From Saccharophagus sp. K07 (GTDB lineage: Bacteria; Pseudomonadota; Gammaproteobacteria; Pseudomonadales; Cellvibrionaceae), in contig NZ_QRAI01000004.1 in the NCBI RefSeq assembly GCF_014336955.1, forward strand, positions 310,001-374,000: a stretch of 64,000 nucleotides of DNA. The letters run 5' to 3'. The position numbers were made by a program, and so were the translations under genes. The notes beneath the pieces were generated by a model. It did not search any database. It worked only from the letters and a program-made list of their open reading frames with translations, and had not been told where the DNA came from. Shown here piece by piece: positions 36,451 through 53,816 of the stretch. Position 1 is the stretch's first letter; each line of letters opens with the position of its first letter.

Positions 36451-36882
36451 ATGGCAAAGAAAATTGAAGCTTACATTAAATTGCAAGTAAAAGCGGGTCA
36501 AGCAAACCCAAGTCCACCGGTTGGTCCAGCTCTGGGTCAGCGCGGCGTGAACATCATGGAGTTCTGTAAAGCCTTCAACGCGCAAACGCAACATTTGGAA
36601 CCCGGTTCACCGGTTCCTGTGGTCATCAGCGTTTACAGCGACCGCAGCTTTACTTTTACAATGAAAACCCCTCCAGCCACCTACTTGCTGAAAAAAGCAT
36701 CTGGTGTCAAATCCGGTAGCGGCCGTCCTAACACTGAAAAAGTGGGCAAAGTTACTCGTGCTCAGTTGGAAGAAATCGCCAAGGCTAAAGCTCCCGACTT
36801 GACTGCCGCGAGTATGGATGCAGCAGTTAGAACCCTCGCTGGTTCTGCTCGTTCAATGGGTCTGGAAGTAGAGGGTCTGTAA
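36451..36882 (+). CDS. rplK: 50S ribosomal protein L11
   Basis: 143 residues (E. coli 142). The proline-rich N-terminal domain carries [20 protein letters not shown], the thiostrepton and RelA-relevant region; the C-terminal domain binds the GTPase centre of 23S rRNA. Stop codon lies one base before rplA, so the pair is coupled. Confidence 0.98.
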   Translation: MAKKIEAYIKLQVKAGQANPSPPVGPALGQRGVNIMEFCKAFNAQTQHLEPGSPVPVVISVYSDRSFTFTMKTPPATYLLKKASGVKSGSGRPNTEKVGKVTRAQLEEIAKAKAPDLTAASMDAAVRTLAGSARSMGLEVEGL

Positions 36883-36883
36883 G

Positions 36884-37579
36884 ATGGCAAAGTTATCTAA
36901 GCGTCAAAAAGCAATCCGCGAGAAAGTGGATTCCACCAAACAATATTCTATTGAAGAAGCCGTTGCCCTGCTGAAAGAGCTGTCAAAGGTTAAGTTTTCT
37001 GAAACCGTTGATGTTGCTATCAATCTGGGTATCGATCCGCGTAAATCCGACCAAGCGGTTCGCGGTGCTACCACTCTGCCTCACGGTACTGGTAAGAGTG
37101 TACGCGTTGCTGTCTTCACCCAAGGTGCTAACGCTGAAGCTGCTAAATCAGCTGGTGCTGAATTTGTCGGTATGGAAGATCTGGCCGAGCAAATCAAAGG
37201 CGGCATGATGGATTTCGATGTTGTGATCGCAGATCCTGCCGCTATGCGCGTTGTTGGTCAGTTGGGTCAAGTATTGGGTCCTCGCGGCCTGATGCCAAAC
37301 CCGAAAACTGGCACCGTAACGCCTGATGTTGTTACTGCTGTTAAAAACGCAAAAGCCGGTCAGGTTCGCTTCCGTGCTGATAAAGGCGGTATTATCCACG
37401 GCGGTATTGGCAAGATTTCTTTCGATACAAAAGCGATCAAAGAGAACTTGGAAGCCTTGATTGCAGATTTGAAAAAAATCAAACCATCCACTTCAAAAGG
37501 TGTGTACCTCAAGAAAGTTTCTTTGAGCACCACCATGGGACCTGGTTTGAATATCGATTTATCCTCTCTTGAAGCATAA
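36884..37579 (+). CDS. rplA: 50S ribosomal protein L1
   Basis: 231 residues (E. coli 234). Conserved [16 protein letters not shown] block. L1 forms the stalk at the E site and is the translational repressor of the rplKA pair in enterobacteria. Confidence 0.98.
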   Translation: MAKLSKRQKAIREKVDSTKQYSIEEAVALLKELSKVKFSETVDVAINLGIDPRKSDQAVRGATTLPHGTGKSVRVAVFTQGANAEAAKSAGAEFVGMEDLAEQIKGGMMDFDVVIADPAAMRVVGQLGQVLGPRGLMPNPKTGTVTPDVVTAVKNAKAGQVRFRADKGGIIHGGIGKISFDTKAIKENLEALIADLKKIKPSTSKGVYLKKVSLSTTMGPGLNIDLSSLEA

Positions 37580-37597
37580 GAGAGTACAGACTTTGGG

Positions 37598-37704
37598 GTC
37601 CGGCATTGCCGGACTGTCAAAGACCGTAGGAGCCGATGCAAATCGGCTTAATCCGAAAAAGTAAGGCTAAAACAGATTACCAATTCGATCCTACGCAGAC
37701 GGTG
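37598..37704 (+). promoter_or_regulatory. L10-type leader before rplJ
   Basis: After a GTCCGGC / GCCGGAC hairpin, the segment ACCGTAGGA (37623-37631) pairs with TCCTACG and GACGGT (37689-37703) across an internal loop that contains CAGA. This matches the long L10-(L12)4 binding stem used for autogenous control of rplJL. About 100 bases follow to the rplJ start. Confidence 0.7.
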
Positions 37705-37802
37705 TGACCCTGCTCAGTTTTTACTGGAAGTGATCACCGAAACGGGATAGAGCAATGCATTGTGTTGCTTTATCCGATCATCAAGTCCAGGAGATAGTTA
37801 TT

Positions 37803-38333
37803 GTGGCTATTAGACTCGAAGACAAAGTAGCAATTGTTGCTGATGTTAACGAGACTGCGGTCAACGCGTTGTCACTGGTAATTGCCGACGCACGTGGTGT
37901 GACGGTAAACAAAATGGACGCTTTGCGCAAATTAGCTCGACAAAACAATGTGCGGTTGCAAGTAGTGCGCAACACATTGGCTCGTCGCGCTTTTGAGGGC
38001 ACTGAGTTCGAATGTGTTCAAGACGCTTTAAAAGGCCCCAGCATTTTCGGATTTTCCATGGAAGATCCAGGTGCAGCGGCTCGTCTTTTCAAAGATTTCG
38101 CCAAAGAAAACGAAAAATTTGAAATCAAGGCATTGGCGGTAGGCGGAAAAATGTTCCCAGCAACTCAAATTGATGTGCTGGCGACACTGCCGACTCGCGA
38201 CCAGGCTCTGGCAATGCTGATGAGCGTCATGCTTGGTCCTATTACCAAGCTTGCTCGCACATTCAACGAAGTACCGAGCAAAATTACCCGCGTTATCGCA
38301 GCTGTGCGTGATCAGAAACAAGAAGCCGCTTAA
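37803..38333 (+). CDS. rplJ: 50S ribosomal protein L10
   Basis: 176 residues from GTG 37803, nine bases after AGGAG; the product then begins like E. coli L10 ([16 protein letters not shown]). L10 is the base of the L7/L12 stalk and the autoregulator of this operon. A longer frame to 37755 runs into the leader and is rejected. Confidence 0.96.
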   Translation: MAIRLEDKVAIVADVNETAVNALSLVIADARGVTVNKMDALRKLARQNNVRLQVVRNTLARRAFEGTEFECVQDALKGPSIFGFSMEDPGAAARLFKDFAKENEKFEIKALAVGGKMFPATQIDVLATLPTRDQALAMLMSVMLGPITKLARTFNEVPSKITRVIAAVRDQKQEAA

Positions 38334-38393
38334 TCTCTATAGATTAGTGGCTTAAACGAAACAATTTATTTTTGACAATCTGGAGATTGAGTA

Positions 38394-38771
38394 ATGGCTC
38401 TGTCTAAAGAAGATATTTTGAATGCAATCGCCGAAATGTCCGTAATGGATGTTGTAGAACTGGTTAAAGCGATGGAAGAAAAATTCGGCGTTTCTGCTGC
38501 CGCTGCTGTTGCAGTTGCTCCGGCTGCTGCCGCTGCTGCCGCTCCTGCTGCAGAAGAAAAAACCGAGTTCGACATCATTTTGAAAGACTCTGGCGACAAG
38601 AAAGTTAACGTGATCAAAGTTGTTCGCGCTCTGACTGGTCTGGGCTTGAAAGAAGCTAAAGACCTGGTAGACGGCGCTCCAAAAACTTTGAAAGAAGCTG
38701 CTTCCAAAGCCGAAGCAGAAGACGCCAAGAAACAACTGGAAGAAGCTGGCGCTACTGTCGAGCTGAAATAA
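38394..38771 (+). CDS. rplL: 50S ribosomal protein L7/L12
   Basis: 125 residues. N-terminal dimer domain, Ala-rich hinge (about 37-58, [15 protein letters not shown]) and a C-terminal factor-binding domain with [19 protein letters not shown]. The stalk recruits translational GTPases. Confidence 0.98.
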   Translation: MALSKEDILNAIAEMSVMDVVELVKAMEEKFGVSAAAAVAVAPAAAAAAAPAAEEKTEFDIILKDSGDKKVNVIKVVRALTGLGLKEAKDLVDGAPKTLKEAASKAEAEDAKKQLEEAGATVELK

Positions 38772-38809
38772 GTTGGTTCTACTTTATGCCAAATTTCGGT
38801 TTGGCAGAG

Positions 38810-38842
38810 GGCTGGCAGGCATTTTTGCCTGCTGGCCTTTTT
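38810..38842 (+). terminator. Attenuator-like hairpin between rplL and rpoB
   Basis: GGCTGGCAGGC pairs with GCCTGCTGGCC (two wobble pairs) and is followed by T5. Its position matches the rplL-rpoB attenuator of E. coli, which lets only part of transcription reach rpoBC. Confidence 0.75.
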
Positions 38843-38986
38843 CCGTTTACGGCCTCGCAGGCCGAGTGGTGCTCAATTTACGGTCGAGTAGTTGATTTAC
38901 CCGTGTCATAACCACGGAATTTTGGAAGTCCGCCACTTCCTATGTCTTGCCTAGACAATGCCCCGTGAACAAGCTGAGGAATACTG

Positions 38987-41900
38987 ATGGCTTACTCGTA
39001 CACTGAGAAAAAACGTATCCGCAAGGATTTTGGCAAGTTGCCGACGGTGATGCAGGTGCCTTACCTTCTGGCAATTCAATTGGATTCCTACCGAAAATTT
39101 ACTCAGGCCGATGTCGCTCCCAACAAAAGACTTGATATGGGATTGCATGCGGCTTTTAAGTCAGTATTTCCCATAGTGAGCTATTCCGGCAATGCCGCCT
39201 TGGAATACGTTAGTTATACCTTGGGCAAACCTGTCTTTGACGTCAACGAATGTATTCTCCGCGGTGCGACTTTTGCGGTGCCGCTGCGCGTCAAAGTGCG
39301 TCTGATTATTTACGATAAAGAGTCTTCGACTAAAACAATCAAAGACATCAAAGAGCAAGAAGTCTACATGGGCGAAATTCCGCTCATGACTGACAACGGT
39401 ACCTTTGTGATCAATGGTACTGAGCGCGTTATCGTGTCCCAGTTGCACCGCTCTCCTGGTGTCTTTTTCGAACACGATAAAGGCAAAACACACTCATCGG
39501 GCAAATTGCTCTATTCCGCGCGCATTATTCCTTACCGTGGTTCATGGTTGGATTTCGAATTTGATCCAAAAGATCTGGTATACGTGCGTATCGACCGTCG
39601 TCGTAAGCTGCCCGTTACCATTTTGTTGCGCGCTCTCGGATTCAGCTCACAAGAAATGCTGGGCATGTTCTTCGAGACCAACAAATTCCGTCTGATCGAT
39701 GATAAGACTGCCAAGCTGGAGCTCGTTCCTGCCCGCCTCCGCGGTGACGTGGCGTCCTTTGCGATTACAGATAAAGACGGCAATGTCATCGTAGAAGAAG
39801 GCCGTCGTATCACTGCTCGTCATATTCGCCAGATGGAAAAAGCTGGCGTGAGCGAGCTGTCTGTTCCGCGTGAATATTTGCTGGGCCGCTCGCTGGCGAA
39901 AGATATTATCGATGCCACTACTGGCGAAGTGGTGTTGGAGTGTAATACCGAAATCAGCGAAGACACTTTAAAAACCTTCGTTAAATACGGCATTAACGAA
40001 ATTGAAACCATTTATACCAACGAACTGGATTGCGGTCCGTTCATTTCTGAAACTCTCCGCATAGATCCTACCCGGACACAATTGGAAGCGTTGGTAGAAA
40101 TCTACCGCATGATGCGTCCAGGGGAGCCGCCGACCAAAGAGTCTGCAGAAACCCTGTTCCACAACCTGTTCTTCAGTCAGGAGCGTTACGACCTGTCTGC
40201 AGTAGGTCGCATGAAGTTCAATCGTCGCCTCGGCCGCGATGCCGAAACAGGCGAAGGCACTCTGTCCAACGATGACATAGTCGACGTTATCAAGACCTTG
40301 ATCGATATCCGCAACGGCAAAGGCACCGTCGACGATATCGACCATTTGGGTAACCGCCGTGTGCGTTCCGTTGGTGAAATGGCGGAAAACCAATTCCGGG
40401 TTGGTCTGGTTCGTGTTGAGCGCGCTGTAAAAGAGCGCCTGTCCATGGCAGAGAGCGAAGGCTTGATGCCGCAGGATCTGGTTAACGCCAAACCGGTTGC
40501 GGCAGCGGTGAAAGAATTCTTCGGCTCCAGCCAGCTGTCGCAGTTCATGGACCAAAACAACCCGCTGTCTGAAGTGACGCACAAGCGCCGCGTATCGGCC
40601 TTGGGCCCCGGCGGTTTGACCCGCGAGCGCGCAGGCTTCGAAGTCCGCGACGTTCACCCGACGCACTATGGTCGTGTATGTCCAATTGAAACCCCTGAAG
40701 GTCCGAACATCGGTTTGATCAACTCATTGGCAACATACGCCCGCACCAACCATTACGGCTTCCTGGAAAGCCCGGTGCGCAAAGTGGTCGACGGTAAAGT
40801 GACTGATCAGATCGAATACCTGTCTGCAATCAACGAATCACAATTCGTTATTGCTCAGGCATCTGCAAAACTGGACGACGAAGGCCGTTTGATCGACGAT
40901 CTCGTTTCCGTGCGCTACCAGAACGAATTTACCTTGAAGGCTCCGGAAGAAGTCCAATACATGGACGTGTCACCACGTCAGGTTGTATCGGTTGCGGCTT
41001 CTTTGATTCCGTTCCTCGAGCACGACGATGCTAACCGTGCATTGATGGGTTCGAACATGCAGCGTCAAGCAGTGCCGACGTTGCGTGCTGAAAAACCTCT
41101 GGTTGGTACCGGTATGGAGCGCCACGTGGCTTCCGACTCAGGCGTTTGCGTGGTCGCTAAGCGTGGTGGTGTGGTAGAGCGTGTGGACGCCGCCCGCATT
41201 GTTATCCGCGTGGCGGATGATGAGGTTGTGGCGGGTGAAGCGGGCGTTGATATCTACAACCTGACCAAGTACACCCGCTCCAACCAGAACACCTGTATCA
41301 ACCAGCGCCCAATCGTGCGCATTGGTGATGCAGTGTCTCGCGGTGACATCCTGGCGGACGGTCCTTCCGTTGACCTGGGTGAGCTGGCTCTCGGCCAGAA
41401 CATGCGCATCGCGTTCATGCCTTGGAATGGTTACAACTTCGAAGACTCCATCCTGGTGTCTGAGCGAGTGGTGCAAGAAGACCGCTTCACCACCATTCAC
41501 ATCCAAGAACTGACCTGTATCGCGCGCGATACCAAACTCGGTGCCGAAGAAATCACCGCGGATATTCCGAACGTCGGTGAGGGCGCTCTGGCCAAATTGG
41601 ATGAGTCCGGCATCGTTTATATAGGTGCGGAAGTAGGTCCTGGCGACATTCTGGTCGGTAAAGTAACGCCCAAAGGTGAAACTCAGCTGACTCCAGAAGA
41701 AAAACTGCTGCGTGCAATCTTCGGTGAAAAAGCGTCTGACGTTAAAGACACCTCGCTGCGTGTACCGACTTCCACTCGTGGAACGGTTATCGACGTCCAG
41801 GTGTTCACACGTGATGGTCTGGAAAAAGATCAGCGTTCTCTGGAAATTGAAAAAATCCAGTTGGACAAAGTCCGCAAAGACCTCAACGAAGAATACCGCA

Positions 41901-43072
41901 TCGTTGAAGCAGCGACTTTTGAGCGTCTGAGCGCTGCGCTGATCGGTCAAAAAGCGGTTGGTGGTAAAGGCATCAAAAAAGGTGCTGAGATCACTGCAGA
42001 AATCTTGGCCGAATTGGACAAAAAAGAGTGGTTCAAAATCCGCATGGCGGATGAAGCTCTGAACGAACAGCTGGAGAAAGCCGAAGCTCAGTTGGCAGAG
42101 CGTCGTAAAGAGCTCGACGAGCGTTTTGAAGATAAAAAACGCAAATTGGCTACTGGCGACGATCTGGCTCCAGGCGTGCTGAAAATCGTCAAGGTTTACC
42201 TCGCTGTTAAACGCCGTATTCAGCCGGGTGACAAGATGGCCGGTCGTCACGGTAACAAAGGGGTTATCTCCGTCATTATGCCTGTCGAAGACATGCCTTA
42301 TGACGAAAACGGCGAGCCAGTGGATATAGTGCTCAACCCTCTGGGTGTACCGTCGCGTATGAACGTGGGTCAGATTCTGGAAACCCACCTCGGTCTCGCG
42401 GCAAAAGGTCTCGGAGATAAAATCGATCGCATGCTGAAAGAGCAGCGCGCCGTTGCTGAAGTGCGTGAGTTCCTTGAGCAAGTGTACAACCGCACTGGCA
42501 ACTCCAAAGGTAAAGAGGAATTGAACTCTCTGAGCGACGCAGAGTTGATCGAATTGGCGCAAAATCTGCGCGCGGGTGTTCCAATGGCAACGCCAGTATT
42601 CGACGGTGCCGAAGAAGCCGAGATCAAAGCTCTGTTGCGTTTGGCAGATCTGCCAGAGTCAGGTCAGATGACCCTGTACGATGGTCGTACCGGCGATGCA
42701 TTCCAGCGTCCGGTCACTGTTGGCTACATGTACATGTTGAAGCTGAACCACTTGGTGGACGACAAGATGCACGCTCGTTCCACCGGTTCCTACAGCTTGG
42801 TTACTCAGCAGCCGCTGGGTGGTAAAGCGCAGTTCGGTGGTCAGCGTTTCGGAGAGATGGAAGTGTGGGCGCTGGAAGCTTATGGCGCGGCCTACACCTT
42901 GCAGGAAATGCTCACCGTCAAGTCGGACGACGTCGCAGGTCGTACCAAGATGTACAAAAACATCGTCGATGGCGATCACCGTATGGAGCCAGGTATGCCG
43001 GAATCCTTCAACGTATTGGTTAAGGAAATCCGCTCTCTCGGCATCAACATCGAACTGGAACACGGCAACTAA
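38987..43072 (+). CDS. rpoB: RNA polymerase beta subunit
   Basis: 1361 residues (E. coli 1342). The rifampicin region reads [20 protein letters not shown], the wild-type sensitive form. The invariant [13 protein letters not shown] and the C-terminal clamp region with [20 protein letters not shown] are intact. 73 bases before rpoC. Confidence 0.99.
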   Translation: MAYSYTEKKRIRKDFGKLPTVMQVPYLLAIQLDSYRKFTQADVAPNKRLDMGLHAAFKSVFPIVSYSGNAALEYVSYTLGKPVFDVNECILRGATFAVPLRVKVRLIIYDKESSTKTIKDIKEQEVYMGEIPLMTDNGTFVINGTERVIVSQLHRSPGVFFEHDKGKTHSSGKLLYSARIIPYRGSWLDFEFDPKDLVYVRIDRRRKLPVTILLRALGFSSQEMLGMFFETNKFRLIDDKTAKLELVPARLRGDVASFAITDKDGNVIVEEGRRITARHIRQMEKAGVSELSVPREYLLGRSLAKDIIDATTGEVVLECNTEISEDTLKTFVKYGINEIETIYTNELDCGPFISETLRIDPTRTQLEALVEIYRMMRPGEPPTKESAETLFHNLFFSQERYDLSAVGRMKFNRRLGRDAETGEGTLSNDDIVDVIKTLIDIRNGKGTVDDIDHLGNRRVRSVGEMAENQFRVGLVRVERAVKERLSMAESEGLMPQDLVNAKPVAAAVKEFFGSSQLSQFMDQNNPLSEVTHKRRVSALGPGGLTRERAGFEVRDVHPTHYGRVCPIETPEGPNIGLINSLATYARTNHYGFLESPVRKVVDGKVTDQIEYLSAINESQFVIAQASAKLDDEGRLIDDLVSVRYQNEFTLKAPEEVQYMDVSPRQVVSVAASLIPFLEHDDANRALMGSNMQRQAVPTLRAEKPLVGTGMERHVASDSGVCVVAKRGGVVERVDAARIVIRVADDEVVAGEAGVDIYNLTKYTRSNQNTCINQRPIVRIGDAVSRGDILADGPSVDLGELALGQNMRIAFMPWNGYNFEDSILVSERVVQEDRFTTIHIQELTCIARDTKLGAEEITADIPNVGEGALAKLDESGIVYIGAEVGPGDILVGKVTPKGETQLTPEEKLLRAIFGEKASDVKDTSLRVPTSTRGTVIDVQVFTRDGLEKDQRSLEIEKIQLDKVRKDLNEEYRIVEAATFERLSAALIGQKAVGGKGIKKGAEITAEILAELDKKEWFKIRMADEALNEQLEKAEAQLAERRKELDERFEDKKRKLATGDDLAPGVLKIVKVYLAVKRRIQPGDKMAGRHGNKGVISVIMPVEDMPYDENGEPVDIVLNPLGVPSRMNVGQILETHLGLAAKGLGDKIDRMLKEQRAVAEVREFLEQVYNRTGNSKGKEELNSLSDAELIELAQNLRAGVPMATPVFDGAEEAEIKALLRLADLPESGQMTLYDGRTGDAFQRPVTVGYMYMLKLNHLVDDKMHARSTGSYSLVTQQPLGGKAQFGGQRFGEMEVWALEAYGAAYTLQEMLTVKSDDVAGRTKMYKNIVDGDHRMEPGMPESFNVLVKEIRSLGINIELEHGN

Positions 43073-43145
43073 GCGATTTGGTCATTAAGGGTGGTGGGCT
43101 GCCATTTGGCGCCCACTGTGCACCGCACCCACTGGAGGCAAGAGC

Positions 43146-47375
<4,230 letters not shown>

Positions 47376-47396
47376 GATGCGCGCCATGAGGGCGCC

Positions 47397-47439
47397 TTGA
47401 CGATCGCGGGTGGCGTCAGTAGAATGCGCCACCCGCGAT
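47397..47439 (+). promoter_or_regulatory. str operon promoter inside a 13-bp inverted repeat
   Basis: TTGACG (47397), 17-base spacer, TAGAAT (47420) and GC-rich discriminator GCGCC. A perfect 13-bp inverted repeat ATCGCGGGTGGCG / CGCCACCCGCGAT (47403-47415, 47427-47439) brackets the -10. No T-run follows, so it is not an ordinary terminator. Confidence 0.7.
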
Positions 47440-47520
47440 TTCCGTGGGCGGGCATTTGTTTGCCCGATTAATGTTAATAGTCTTCCGCAAGGAAGTATTT
47501 ATTATTTGGAGTTTAGTTTC

Positions 47521-47895
47521 ATGGCAACGATCAACCAGTTGGTTCGTCAGCCGAGAAAACGCAAAGCGCAAAAAAGTGACGTTCCCGCACTGCAACAGTG
47601 CCCACAACGTCGCGGTGTGTGTACCCGCGTTTATACCACTACGCCGAAAAAGCCGAACTCTGCGCTGCGTAAAGTATGTCGCGTACGTTTGACAAACGGT
47701 TACGAAGTGACTTCTTACATCGGTGGTGAAGGCCACAACCTGCAAGAGCACAGTGTGGTATTGATTCGCGGCGGTCGTGTTAAAGACTTGCCGGGTGTGC
47801 GTTATCACACAGTTCGTGGTTCCTTGGATACTGCTGGCGTAACCAAGCGTAAGCAAGGTCGTTCTAAGTACGGTACCAAGCGTCCTAAGGGCTAA
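47521..47895 (+). CDS. rpsL: 30S ribosomal protein S12
   Basis: 124 residues from ATG 47521; an earlier in-frame start falls within the promoter. The streptomycin-site loop [12 protein letters not shown] has the wild-type lysine, so no resistance change is present. It guards decoding fidelity. Confidence 0.98.
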   Translation: MATINQLVRQPRKRKAQKSDVPALQQCPQRRGVCTRVYTTTPKKPNSALRKVCRVRLTNGYEVTSYIGGEGHNLQEHSVVLIRGGRVKDLPGVRYHTVRGSLDTAGVTKRKQGRSKYGTKRPKG

Positions 47896-47992
47896 TAAGT
47901 CCTTTGCATCTGCGTTTTTTCGATAAACATCAGTAAGGCTGAGTGGGCAAAAAGCCGAATCTCAGGCAACCTGAATTAAGTGAGTTTTATTT

Positions 47993-48463
47993 ATGCCTAG
48001 AAGAAGAGTTGTTGCTAAGCGCGAAGTTCTTCCAGATCCTAAGTACGGAAGTCAGTCCATAGCAAAATTTGTAAACCACGTCATGACCAGCGGTAAAAAA
48101 TCCGTTGCCGAAAAAATCGTATACGGCGCGTTGGAAGTGGTCGGTGAGCGTTTGAAGAAAAACCCGGTTGAAGTATTCGAAGAGGCTCTCGCCAATGTTG
48201 CGCCTCTCGTCGAAGTTAAATCTCGCCGAGTTGGTGGTGCCACCTATCAGGTGCCAGTAGAAGTTCGCCCCAGTCGCCGTACTGCACTGGCAATGCGCTG
48301 GTTGGTAGAGTACTCACGTGGCCGCGGTGAGAAATCCATGCCGCAACGTTTGGCTGGTGAATTGATCGACGCCTCACAAAATAAAGGCGGCGCTGTTAAG
48401 AAGCGTGAAGACGTTCACCGCATGGCTGAAGCCAACAAAGCATTTTCTCACTTCCGTTTTTAA
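47993..48463 (+). CDS. rpsG: 30S ribosomal protein S7
   Basis: 156 residues. Begins [20 protein letters not shown]; organises the 30S head and, in E. coli, represses the str operon through the S12-S7 intercistronic RNA. The 97-base gap here is of similar length. Confidence 0.98.
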   Translation: MPRRRVVAKREVLPDPKYGSQSIAKFVNHVMTSGKKSVAEKIVYGALEVVGERLKKNPVEVFEEALANVAPLVEVKSRRVGGATYQVPVEVRPSRRTALAMRWLVEYSRGRGEKSMPQRLAGELIDASQNKGGAVKKREDVHRMAEANKAFSHFRF

Positions 48464-48488
48464 GTTTTTCACAAATACTGCAACAAAG

Positions 48489-48511
48489 AGGCAGCTCAAT
48501 CGCTGCCTTTT
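48489..48511 (+). terminator. Hairpin between rpsG and fusA
   Basis: AGGCAGC / GCTGCCT with a 6-base loop followed by TTTT. It lies inside the operon and may act as an attenuator or RNA processing site. Confidence 0.55.
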
Positions 48512-48550
48512 CGTTATCAACGAATTCTTTTCTTTAACGGGGATACAGCT

Positions 48551-50671
48551 GTGGCACGTAAAACTCCCATTGCGCGATACCGCAATATTGGTATCTGTGC
48601 TCACGTAGATGCAGGTAAAACAACCACGACTGAGCGCGTTCTGTTTTATACAGGTTTGTCTCACAAGCTTGGTGAAACCCACGAAGGTTCTGCAACAACT
48701 GACTGGATGGTTCAGGAGCAGGAGCGTGGAATCACGATTACTTCTGCTGCGGTAACAACATTCTGGAAAGGCATGGCCGGCCAGTTCGAAGAACACCGCA
48801 TCAACGTTATCGACACTCCCGGACACGTCGACTTCACGATCGAAGTTGAGCGTTCTCTGCGCGTTCTCGATGGCGCGGTCGTTGTTCTGTGTGGATCTTC
48901 AGGTGTGCAGCCCCAGACCGAAACGGTTTGGCGTCAGGCTAACAAATACGAAGTTCCGCGACTTGTATTCGTCAACAAAATGGACCGTACCGGCGCAAAC
49001 TTTTTGCGCGTTGTTGAGCAATTGAAAACTCGCTTGGGTGCAAACCCAGTTCCTCTTCAGATGACAATTGGTTCTGAGGACGAATTCAAAGGTGTGGTCG
49101 ACTTGATCAAAATGCAGGCCATCATCTGGAACGAGCACGACAACGGAATGACCTTCAAATACGAAGATGTTCCGGCTGATCTGTTGGAAACATGCAAAAA
49201 AATGCGCGAGCAGTTGGTCGAAGCCGCTGCTGAATCTTCCGAAGAGTTGATGAATAAATACCTCGAGGGAGAAGAATTAACCGAAGCAGAAATTAAAGCT
49301 GGTATTCGTGCGCGCACTTTGGCGAGTGAGATCATTCCTGTATTGGGCGGATCTGCGTTCAAAAACAAAGGTGTTCAGGCAATGCTGGACGCCGTAATTG
49401 AATATCTGCCTGCTCCGACTGAAGTAAAAGCCATTGAAGGTGTGTTGGAAGATGGTGAAACGGTTTCTCGACGCATTTCTAGTGATGACGAGCCGTTCGC
49501 TGCATTGGCGTTCAAGATTGCTACCGACCCATTCGTTGGTACTTTGACCTTCTTCCGCGTGTACTCAGGAACACTGAATTCTGGAGATACCGTTTACAAC
49601 CCTGTAAAAGGGAAGCGTGAGCGCGTAGGTCGCATGGTTCAGATGCACGCAAACCAACGCAACGAAATCAAAGAAGTAATGGCAGGCGATATCGCTGCTG
49701 GTATCGGCTTTAAAGATGTAACTACTGGCGATACTCTTTGCGACCCAGAGCACATCATTACTCTGGAGCGTATGGATTTCCCAGAGCCTGTTATCCACGT
49801 TGCGGTAGAGCCTAAAACCAAGGCTGACCAAGAGAAAATGGGTATCGCTCTGAGCAAGCTGGCGCAAGAAGACCCTTCATTCCGTGTTCGCACCGACGAA
49901 GAAACTGGTCAAACCATTATCGGCGGAATGGGTGAGCTTCACCTCGACATTATTGTCGACCGTATGAAGCGTGAATTTAACGTTGAAGCTAACATCGGTA
50001 AGCCACAAGTTGCGTATCGCGAAGCTATCCGTAACAAATGCGAAATCGAAGGCAAATTCGTACGTCAATCTGGTGGTCGCGGTCAGTACGGCCATTGCTG
50101 GATTCGCTTTGAGCCAGGCGCGGATGAAAGCGCTGAAGGTCTCGAGTTTGTTAACGAAATCGTCGGTGGTGTTGTTCCTAAGGAATACATTCCTGCAATT
50201 CAAAAAGGTATTGCGGAACAAATGCAGAACGGTGTTTTGGCTGGCTACCCATTGTTGGGCTTGAAAGCTACTGTATTCGACGGTTCATACCATGATGTCG
50301 ACTCTTCTGAAATGGCGTTTAAAATCGCGGCCTCTATGGCCACGAAAAAGCTGGCTCAGTTAGGTGGAGCGGTTCTGTTAGAGCCCATCATGAAGGTGGA
50401 AGTTGTTACCCCTGAGGAGAACATGGGTGACGTGGTTGGCGACTTGAACCGCCGCCGTGGTCTGATCCTCGGAATGGATCAAAGCCCAAGTGGACGAATC
50501 GTAAATGCTGAAGTGCCGCTGGCTGAAATGTTCGGCTATGCAACAGCATTGCGTTCTGCAACTCAAGGTCGAGCTACTTACACAATGGAGTTTTTGAAAT
50601 ACTCCGAAGCACCGCGTAACGTCGCTGATGAAGTTATCGCGAAAAGTAAAATCGCCAAAGATGCTGGCTAA
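48551..50671 (+). CDS. fusA: Elongation factor G
   Basis: 706 residues, GTG start. G1 [20 protein letters not shown]3 [10 protein letters not shown]4 NKMDRTGAN. All five domains of the ribosomal translocase appear complete. 33 bases before tuf copy 2. Confidence 0.98.
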   Translation: MARKTPIARYRNIGICAHVDAGKTTTTERVLFYTGLSHKLGETHEGSATTDWMVQEQERGITITSAAVTTFWKGMAGQFEEHRINVIDTPGHVDFTIEVERSLRVLDGAVVVLCGSSGVQPQTETVWRQANKYEVPRLVFVNKMDRTGANFLRVVEQLKTRLGANPVPLQMTIGSEDEFKGVVDLIKMQAIIWNEHDNGMTFKYEDVPADLLETCKKMREQLVEAAAESSEELMNKYLEGEELTEAEIKAGIRARTLASEIIPVLGGSAFKNKGVQAMLDAVIEYLPAPTEVKAIEGVLEDGETVSRRISSDDEPFAALAFKIATDPFVGTLTFFRVYSGTLNSGDTVYNPVKGKRERVGRMVQMHANQRNEIKEVMAGDIAAGIGFKDVTTGDTLCDPEHIITLERMDFPEPVIHVAVEPKTKADQEKMGIALSKLAQEDPSFRVRTDEETGQTIIGGMGELHLDIIVDRMKREFNVEANIGKPQVAYREAIRNKCEIEGKFVRQSGGRGQYGHCWIRFEPGADESAEGLEFVNEIVGGVVPKEYIPAIQKGIAEQMQNGVLAGYPLLGLKATVFDGSYHDVDSSEMAFKIAASMATKKLAQLGGAVLLEPIMKVEVVTPEENMGDVVGDLNRRRGLILGMDQSPSGRIVNAEVPLAEMFGYATALRSATQGRATYTMEFLKYSEAPRNVADEVIAKSKIAKDAG

Positions 50672-50704
50672 TTAATCAGTTTCTTTATTTAGAGGATCAT
50701 CACA

Positions 50705-51898
50705 GTGGCAAAAGAAAAATTTGAACGCACGAAACCGCACGTGAACGTGGGTACGATTGGTCACGTAGACCATGGTAAAACCACTTTGACAGCGGCATTG
50801 ACCCGCGTATGTGCGGACACCTGGGGCGGCACAGCAGTAACTTTCGATGGTATTGATGCGGCGCCAGAAGAAAAAGCGCGTGGTATTACCATTTCTACTG
50901 CACACGTTGAATACCAAAGCCCGGCTCGTCACTACGCCCACGTTGACTGCCCCGGACACGCTGACTACGTGAAAAACATGATCACCGGTGCTGCCCAGAT
51001 GGACGGCGCGATCCTGGTTTGCTCTGCAGCTGACGGCCCGATGCCGCAAACTCGTGAGCACATTCTGCTGTCTCGTCAGGTAGGTGTACCTTACATCGTA
51101 GTATTCCTGAACAAAGCAGACATGGTTGACGACCCTGAGTTGTTGGAACTGGTTGAAATGGAAGTTCGTGAACTTCTGTCCAACTACGACTTCCCAGGCG
51201 ACGACACTCCGATCATCGTGGGTTCTGCGTTGATGGCATTGAATGGCCAAGACGACAACGGTCTGGGTACTTCAGCTGTACGCAAACTGGTTGAAACTCT
51301 GGATGCTTACATCCCAGAGCCAGAGCGCGCAATCGACATGCCGTTCCTGATGCCGATCGAAGACGTATTCTCCATTTCCGGTCGCGGTACTGTAGTAACC
51401 GGTCGTGTAGAGCGCGGCATCATCAAAGTTGGTGAAGAGATTGAAATCGTTGGTATCAACCCAACCACCAAAACCACCTGTACTGGTGTAGAGATGTTCC
51501 GCAAGCTGCTGGACGAAGGTCGTGCAGGTGAGAACATCGGTGTATTGTTGCGCGGTACCAAGCGTGACGAAGTTGAGCGTGGTCAAGTATTGGCTAAGCC
51601 GGGCACAATCAAGCCGCACACCAAATTCCAGTCAGAAGTTTACGTTCTGTCCAAAGAAGAAGGTGGTCGTCATACTCCATTCTTCAAAGGCTATCGTCCA
51701 CAGTTCTACTTCCGTACTACGGACGTAACAGGTGCGTGCGAACTGCCAGAAGGTGTTGAGATGGTAATGCCAGGCGACAACATTCAGATGACAGTGACGT
51801 TGATTGCTCCGATTGCGATGGACGAAGGTCTGCGCTTTGCGATCCGCGAAGGCGGTCGTACAGTAGGTGCGGGCGTTGTTGCCAAAATCATCGAGTAA
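50705..51898 (+). CDS. tuf: Elongation factor Tu, copy 2
   Basis: 397 residues, GTG start, str-operon position (tufA type). The protein is identical to copy 1 at 34010. By reading, the DNA is identical from the fourth codon through three bases past the stop, about 1188 bp, which points to recent gene conversion. Ends in its own terminator. Confidence 0.98.
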   Translation: MAKEKFERTKPHVNVGTIGHVDHGKTTLTAALTRVCADTWGGTAVTFDGIDAAPEEKARGITISTAHVEYQSPARHYAHVDCPGHADYVKNMITGAAQMDGAILVCSAADGPMPQTREHILLSRQVGVPYIVVFLNKADMVDDPELLELVEMEVRELLSNYDFPGDDTPIIVGSALMALNGQDDNGLGTSAVRKLVETLDAYIPEPERAIDMPFLMPIEDVFSISGRGTVVTGRVERGIIKVGEEIEIVGINPTTKTTCTGVEMFRKLLDEGRAGENIGVLLRGTKRDEVERGQVLAKPGTIKPHTKFQSEVYVLSKEEGGRHTPFFKGYRPQFYFRTTDVTGACELPEGVEMVMPGDNIQMTVTLIAPIAMDEGLRFAIREGGRTVGAGVVAKIIE

Positions 51899-51919
51899 TT
51901 TTGGTACTTAAAAGAAAAA

Positions 51920-51944
51920 GGGGCTCAGTTGAGCCCCTTTTTTT
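51920..51944 (+). terminator. Terminator of the str operon
   Basis: Perfect 8-bp stem GGGGCTCA / TGAGCCCC with a 2-base nominal loop and a T-run of seven. Confidence 0.93.
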
Positions 51945-52026
51945 ATGTATTTGCGTAGCGCGACGTCGGTATTGGTCTCGTATAGGAGTGACTAGAGAAA
52001 CAAAGCAGAAAGCTTAGTTTTTTATG

Positions 52027-52437
<411 letters not shown>

Positions 52438-52539
52438 AACTCCAAGCCAGACCGCCGGAAAGTTTCCTGCGGGATGTGTAACGCTCTGTAATGGGCGGCC
52501 ATAGCGGGTAAAAGCCCCGTACACTGAGAGGTTAAAAAA

Positions 52540-53184
52540 ATGACGATTGGTATAGTCGGCCGCAAGAGCGGCATGACGCGAATTTTTACAGATAGTGGTG
52601 TATCCATTCCTGTCACTGTGGTTGAGGTCGAGCCCAACCGCATCACTCAGGTCAAGAGTGTAGAAACCGACGGTTATAGTGCAGTTCAAGTTACCGTAGG
52701 GTCTCGTCGCGCCTCCCGTGTTGTCAAGCCTGCAAAAGGTCACTTCGAAAAAGCTCAAACTGAAGCTGGTCGCGGTTTGTGGGAATTGCGTAATGACGCG
52801 CAAGAAGCCTACGAAGTTGGCGGACAATTGACTGTTGAAGCATTCCAAGCTGGTCAAAAAGTTGATGTAACCGGCACCTCGAAAGGTAAAGGTTTTGCGG
52901 GTGTGATCAAGCGCTGGAACTTTGCAGCTCAAGATGCTACTCACGGCAACTCACTTTCTCATCGTGCTCCAGGTTCTATTGGTCAAAACCAAAGTCCAGG
53001 ACGTGTCTTTAAAGGCAAAAAGATGGCTGGTCACATGGGTGACGAGCGTGTAACTGTTCAAAACCTTGAAGTTGTTAAGGTCGATGTTGCGCGTAATCTG
53101 TTGCTCATCAAAGGTGCCATTCCTGGTGCGCCGGGTGGTGACGTCATAGTGCGCCCCGCCGTAAAGGCGCGTAAAAACGGTTAA
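52540..53184 (+). CDS. rplC: 50S ribosomal protein L3
   Basis: 214 residues. The loop reaching the peptidyl transferase centre reads [19 protein letters not shown], containing the glutamine normally methylated by PrmB. Early 50S assembly protein. Confidence 0.98.
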   Translation: MTIGIVGRKSGMTRIFTDSGVSIPVTVVEVEPNRITQVKSVETDGYSAVQVTVGSRRASRVVKPAKGHFEKAQTEAGRGLWELRNDAQEAYEVGGQLTVEAFQAGQKVDVTGTSKGKGFAGVIKRWNFAAQDATHGNSLSHRAPGSIGQNQSPGRVFKGKKMAGHMGDERVTVQNLEVVKVDVARNLLLIKGAIPGAPGGDVIVRPAVKARKNG

Positions 53185-53201
53185 TGTTCCTGGGGGTTAT
53201 G

Positions 53202-53816
53202 ATGGAATTAAATATTGCAACGCCCGAAGGTTCTAAAGGTACGGTTTCTGTATCGGACCTGACTTTCGGTAAAGAATTCAACCAGGATCTTGTTCACCAG
53301 GCAGTAGTTGCTTACATGTCTGCTGGGCGTCAAGGTACCAAAGCTCAGAAAAATCGCTCTGATGTTTCCGGTGGTGGAAGAAAGCCGTGGAGACAAAAAG
53401 GAACTGGCCGTGCTCGCGCGGGAAGTATCCGAAGCCCTCTGTGGCGTTCAGGTGGTGCAACGTTCGCTGCTCGTCCTCGTGATTACGAGCAAAAGTTGAA
53501 CAAGAAAATGTACCGCGCTGCTTTGCGCTGCATTTTCTCTGAGTTGAATCGTCAGGATCGCTTGATTGTTGTTGAATCATTCGACGTAGATTCGCCAAAA
53601 ACTAAAGCTCTTGTGCAAAAACTCTCTCAATACAATTTGAGTGATGTTCTGATTGTCTCTGAGAGCGTTAGCGAAAACCTGTATTTGGCGGCGCGAAACC
53701 TCCATAAAGTGGATGTGCGCGATGTACAAAGCATTGATCCAGTCAGTTTGATTCGGTTCGAGAAAGTAGTGGTAACGGTTTCTGCCCTCAAACAAATTGA
53801 GGAGGCTCTAGCGTGA
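53202..53816 (+). CDS. rplD: 50S ribosomal protein L4
   Basis: 204 residues from ATG 53202 (ATG 53199 adds one Met). Central exit-tunnel loop has [19 protein letters not shown]. In E. coli L4 represses its own operon by attenuation and translation. Stop overlaps the rplW GTG. Confidence 0.97.
   Translation: MELNIATPEGSKGTVSVSDLTFGKEFNQDLVHQAVVAYMSAGRQGTKAQKNRSDVSGGGRKPWRQKGTGRARAGSIRSPLWRSGGATFAARPRDYEQKLNKKMYRAALRCIFSELNRQDRLIVVESFDVDSPKTKALVQKLSQYNLSDVLIVSESVSENLYLAARNLHKVDVRDVQSIDPVSLIRFEKVVVTVSALKQIEEALA

Noticed and set aside
41138..42562. 474-codon open frame on the minus strand
   Set aside because: Lies wholly opposite rpoB, low-complexity Phe/His/Gln composition, no start signal; a codon-bias shadow.
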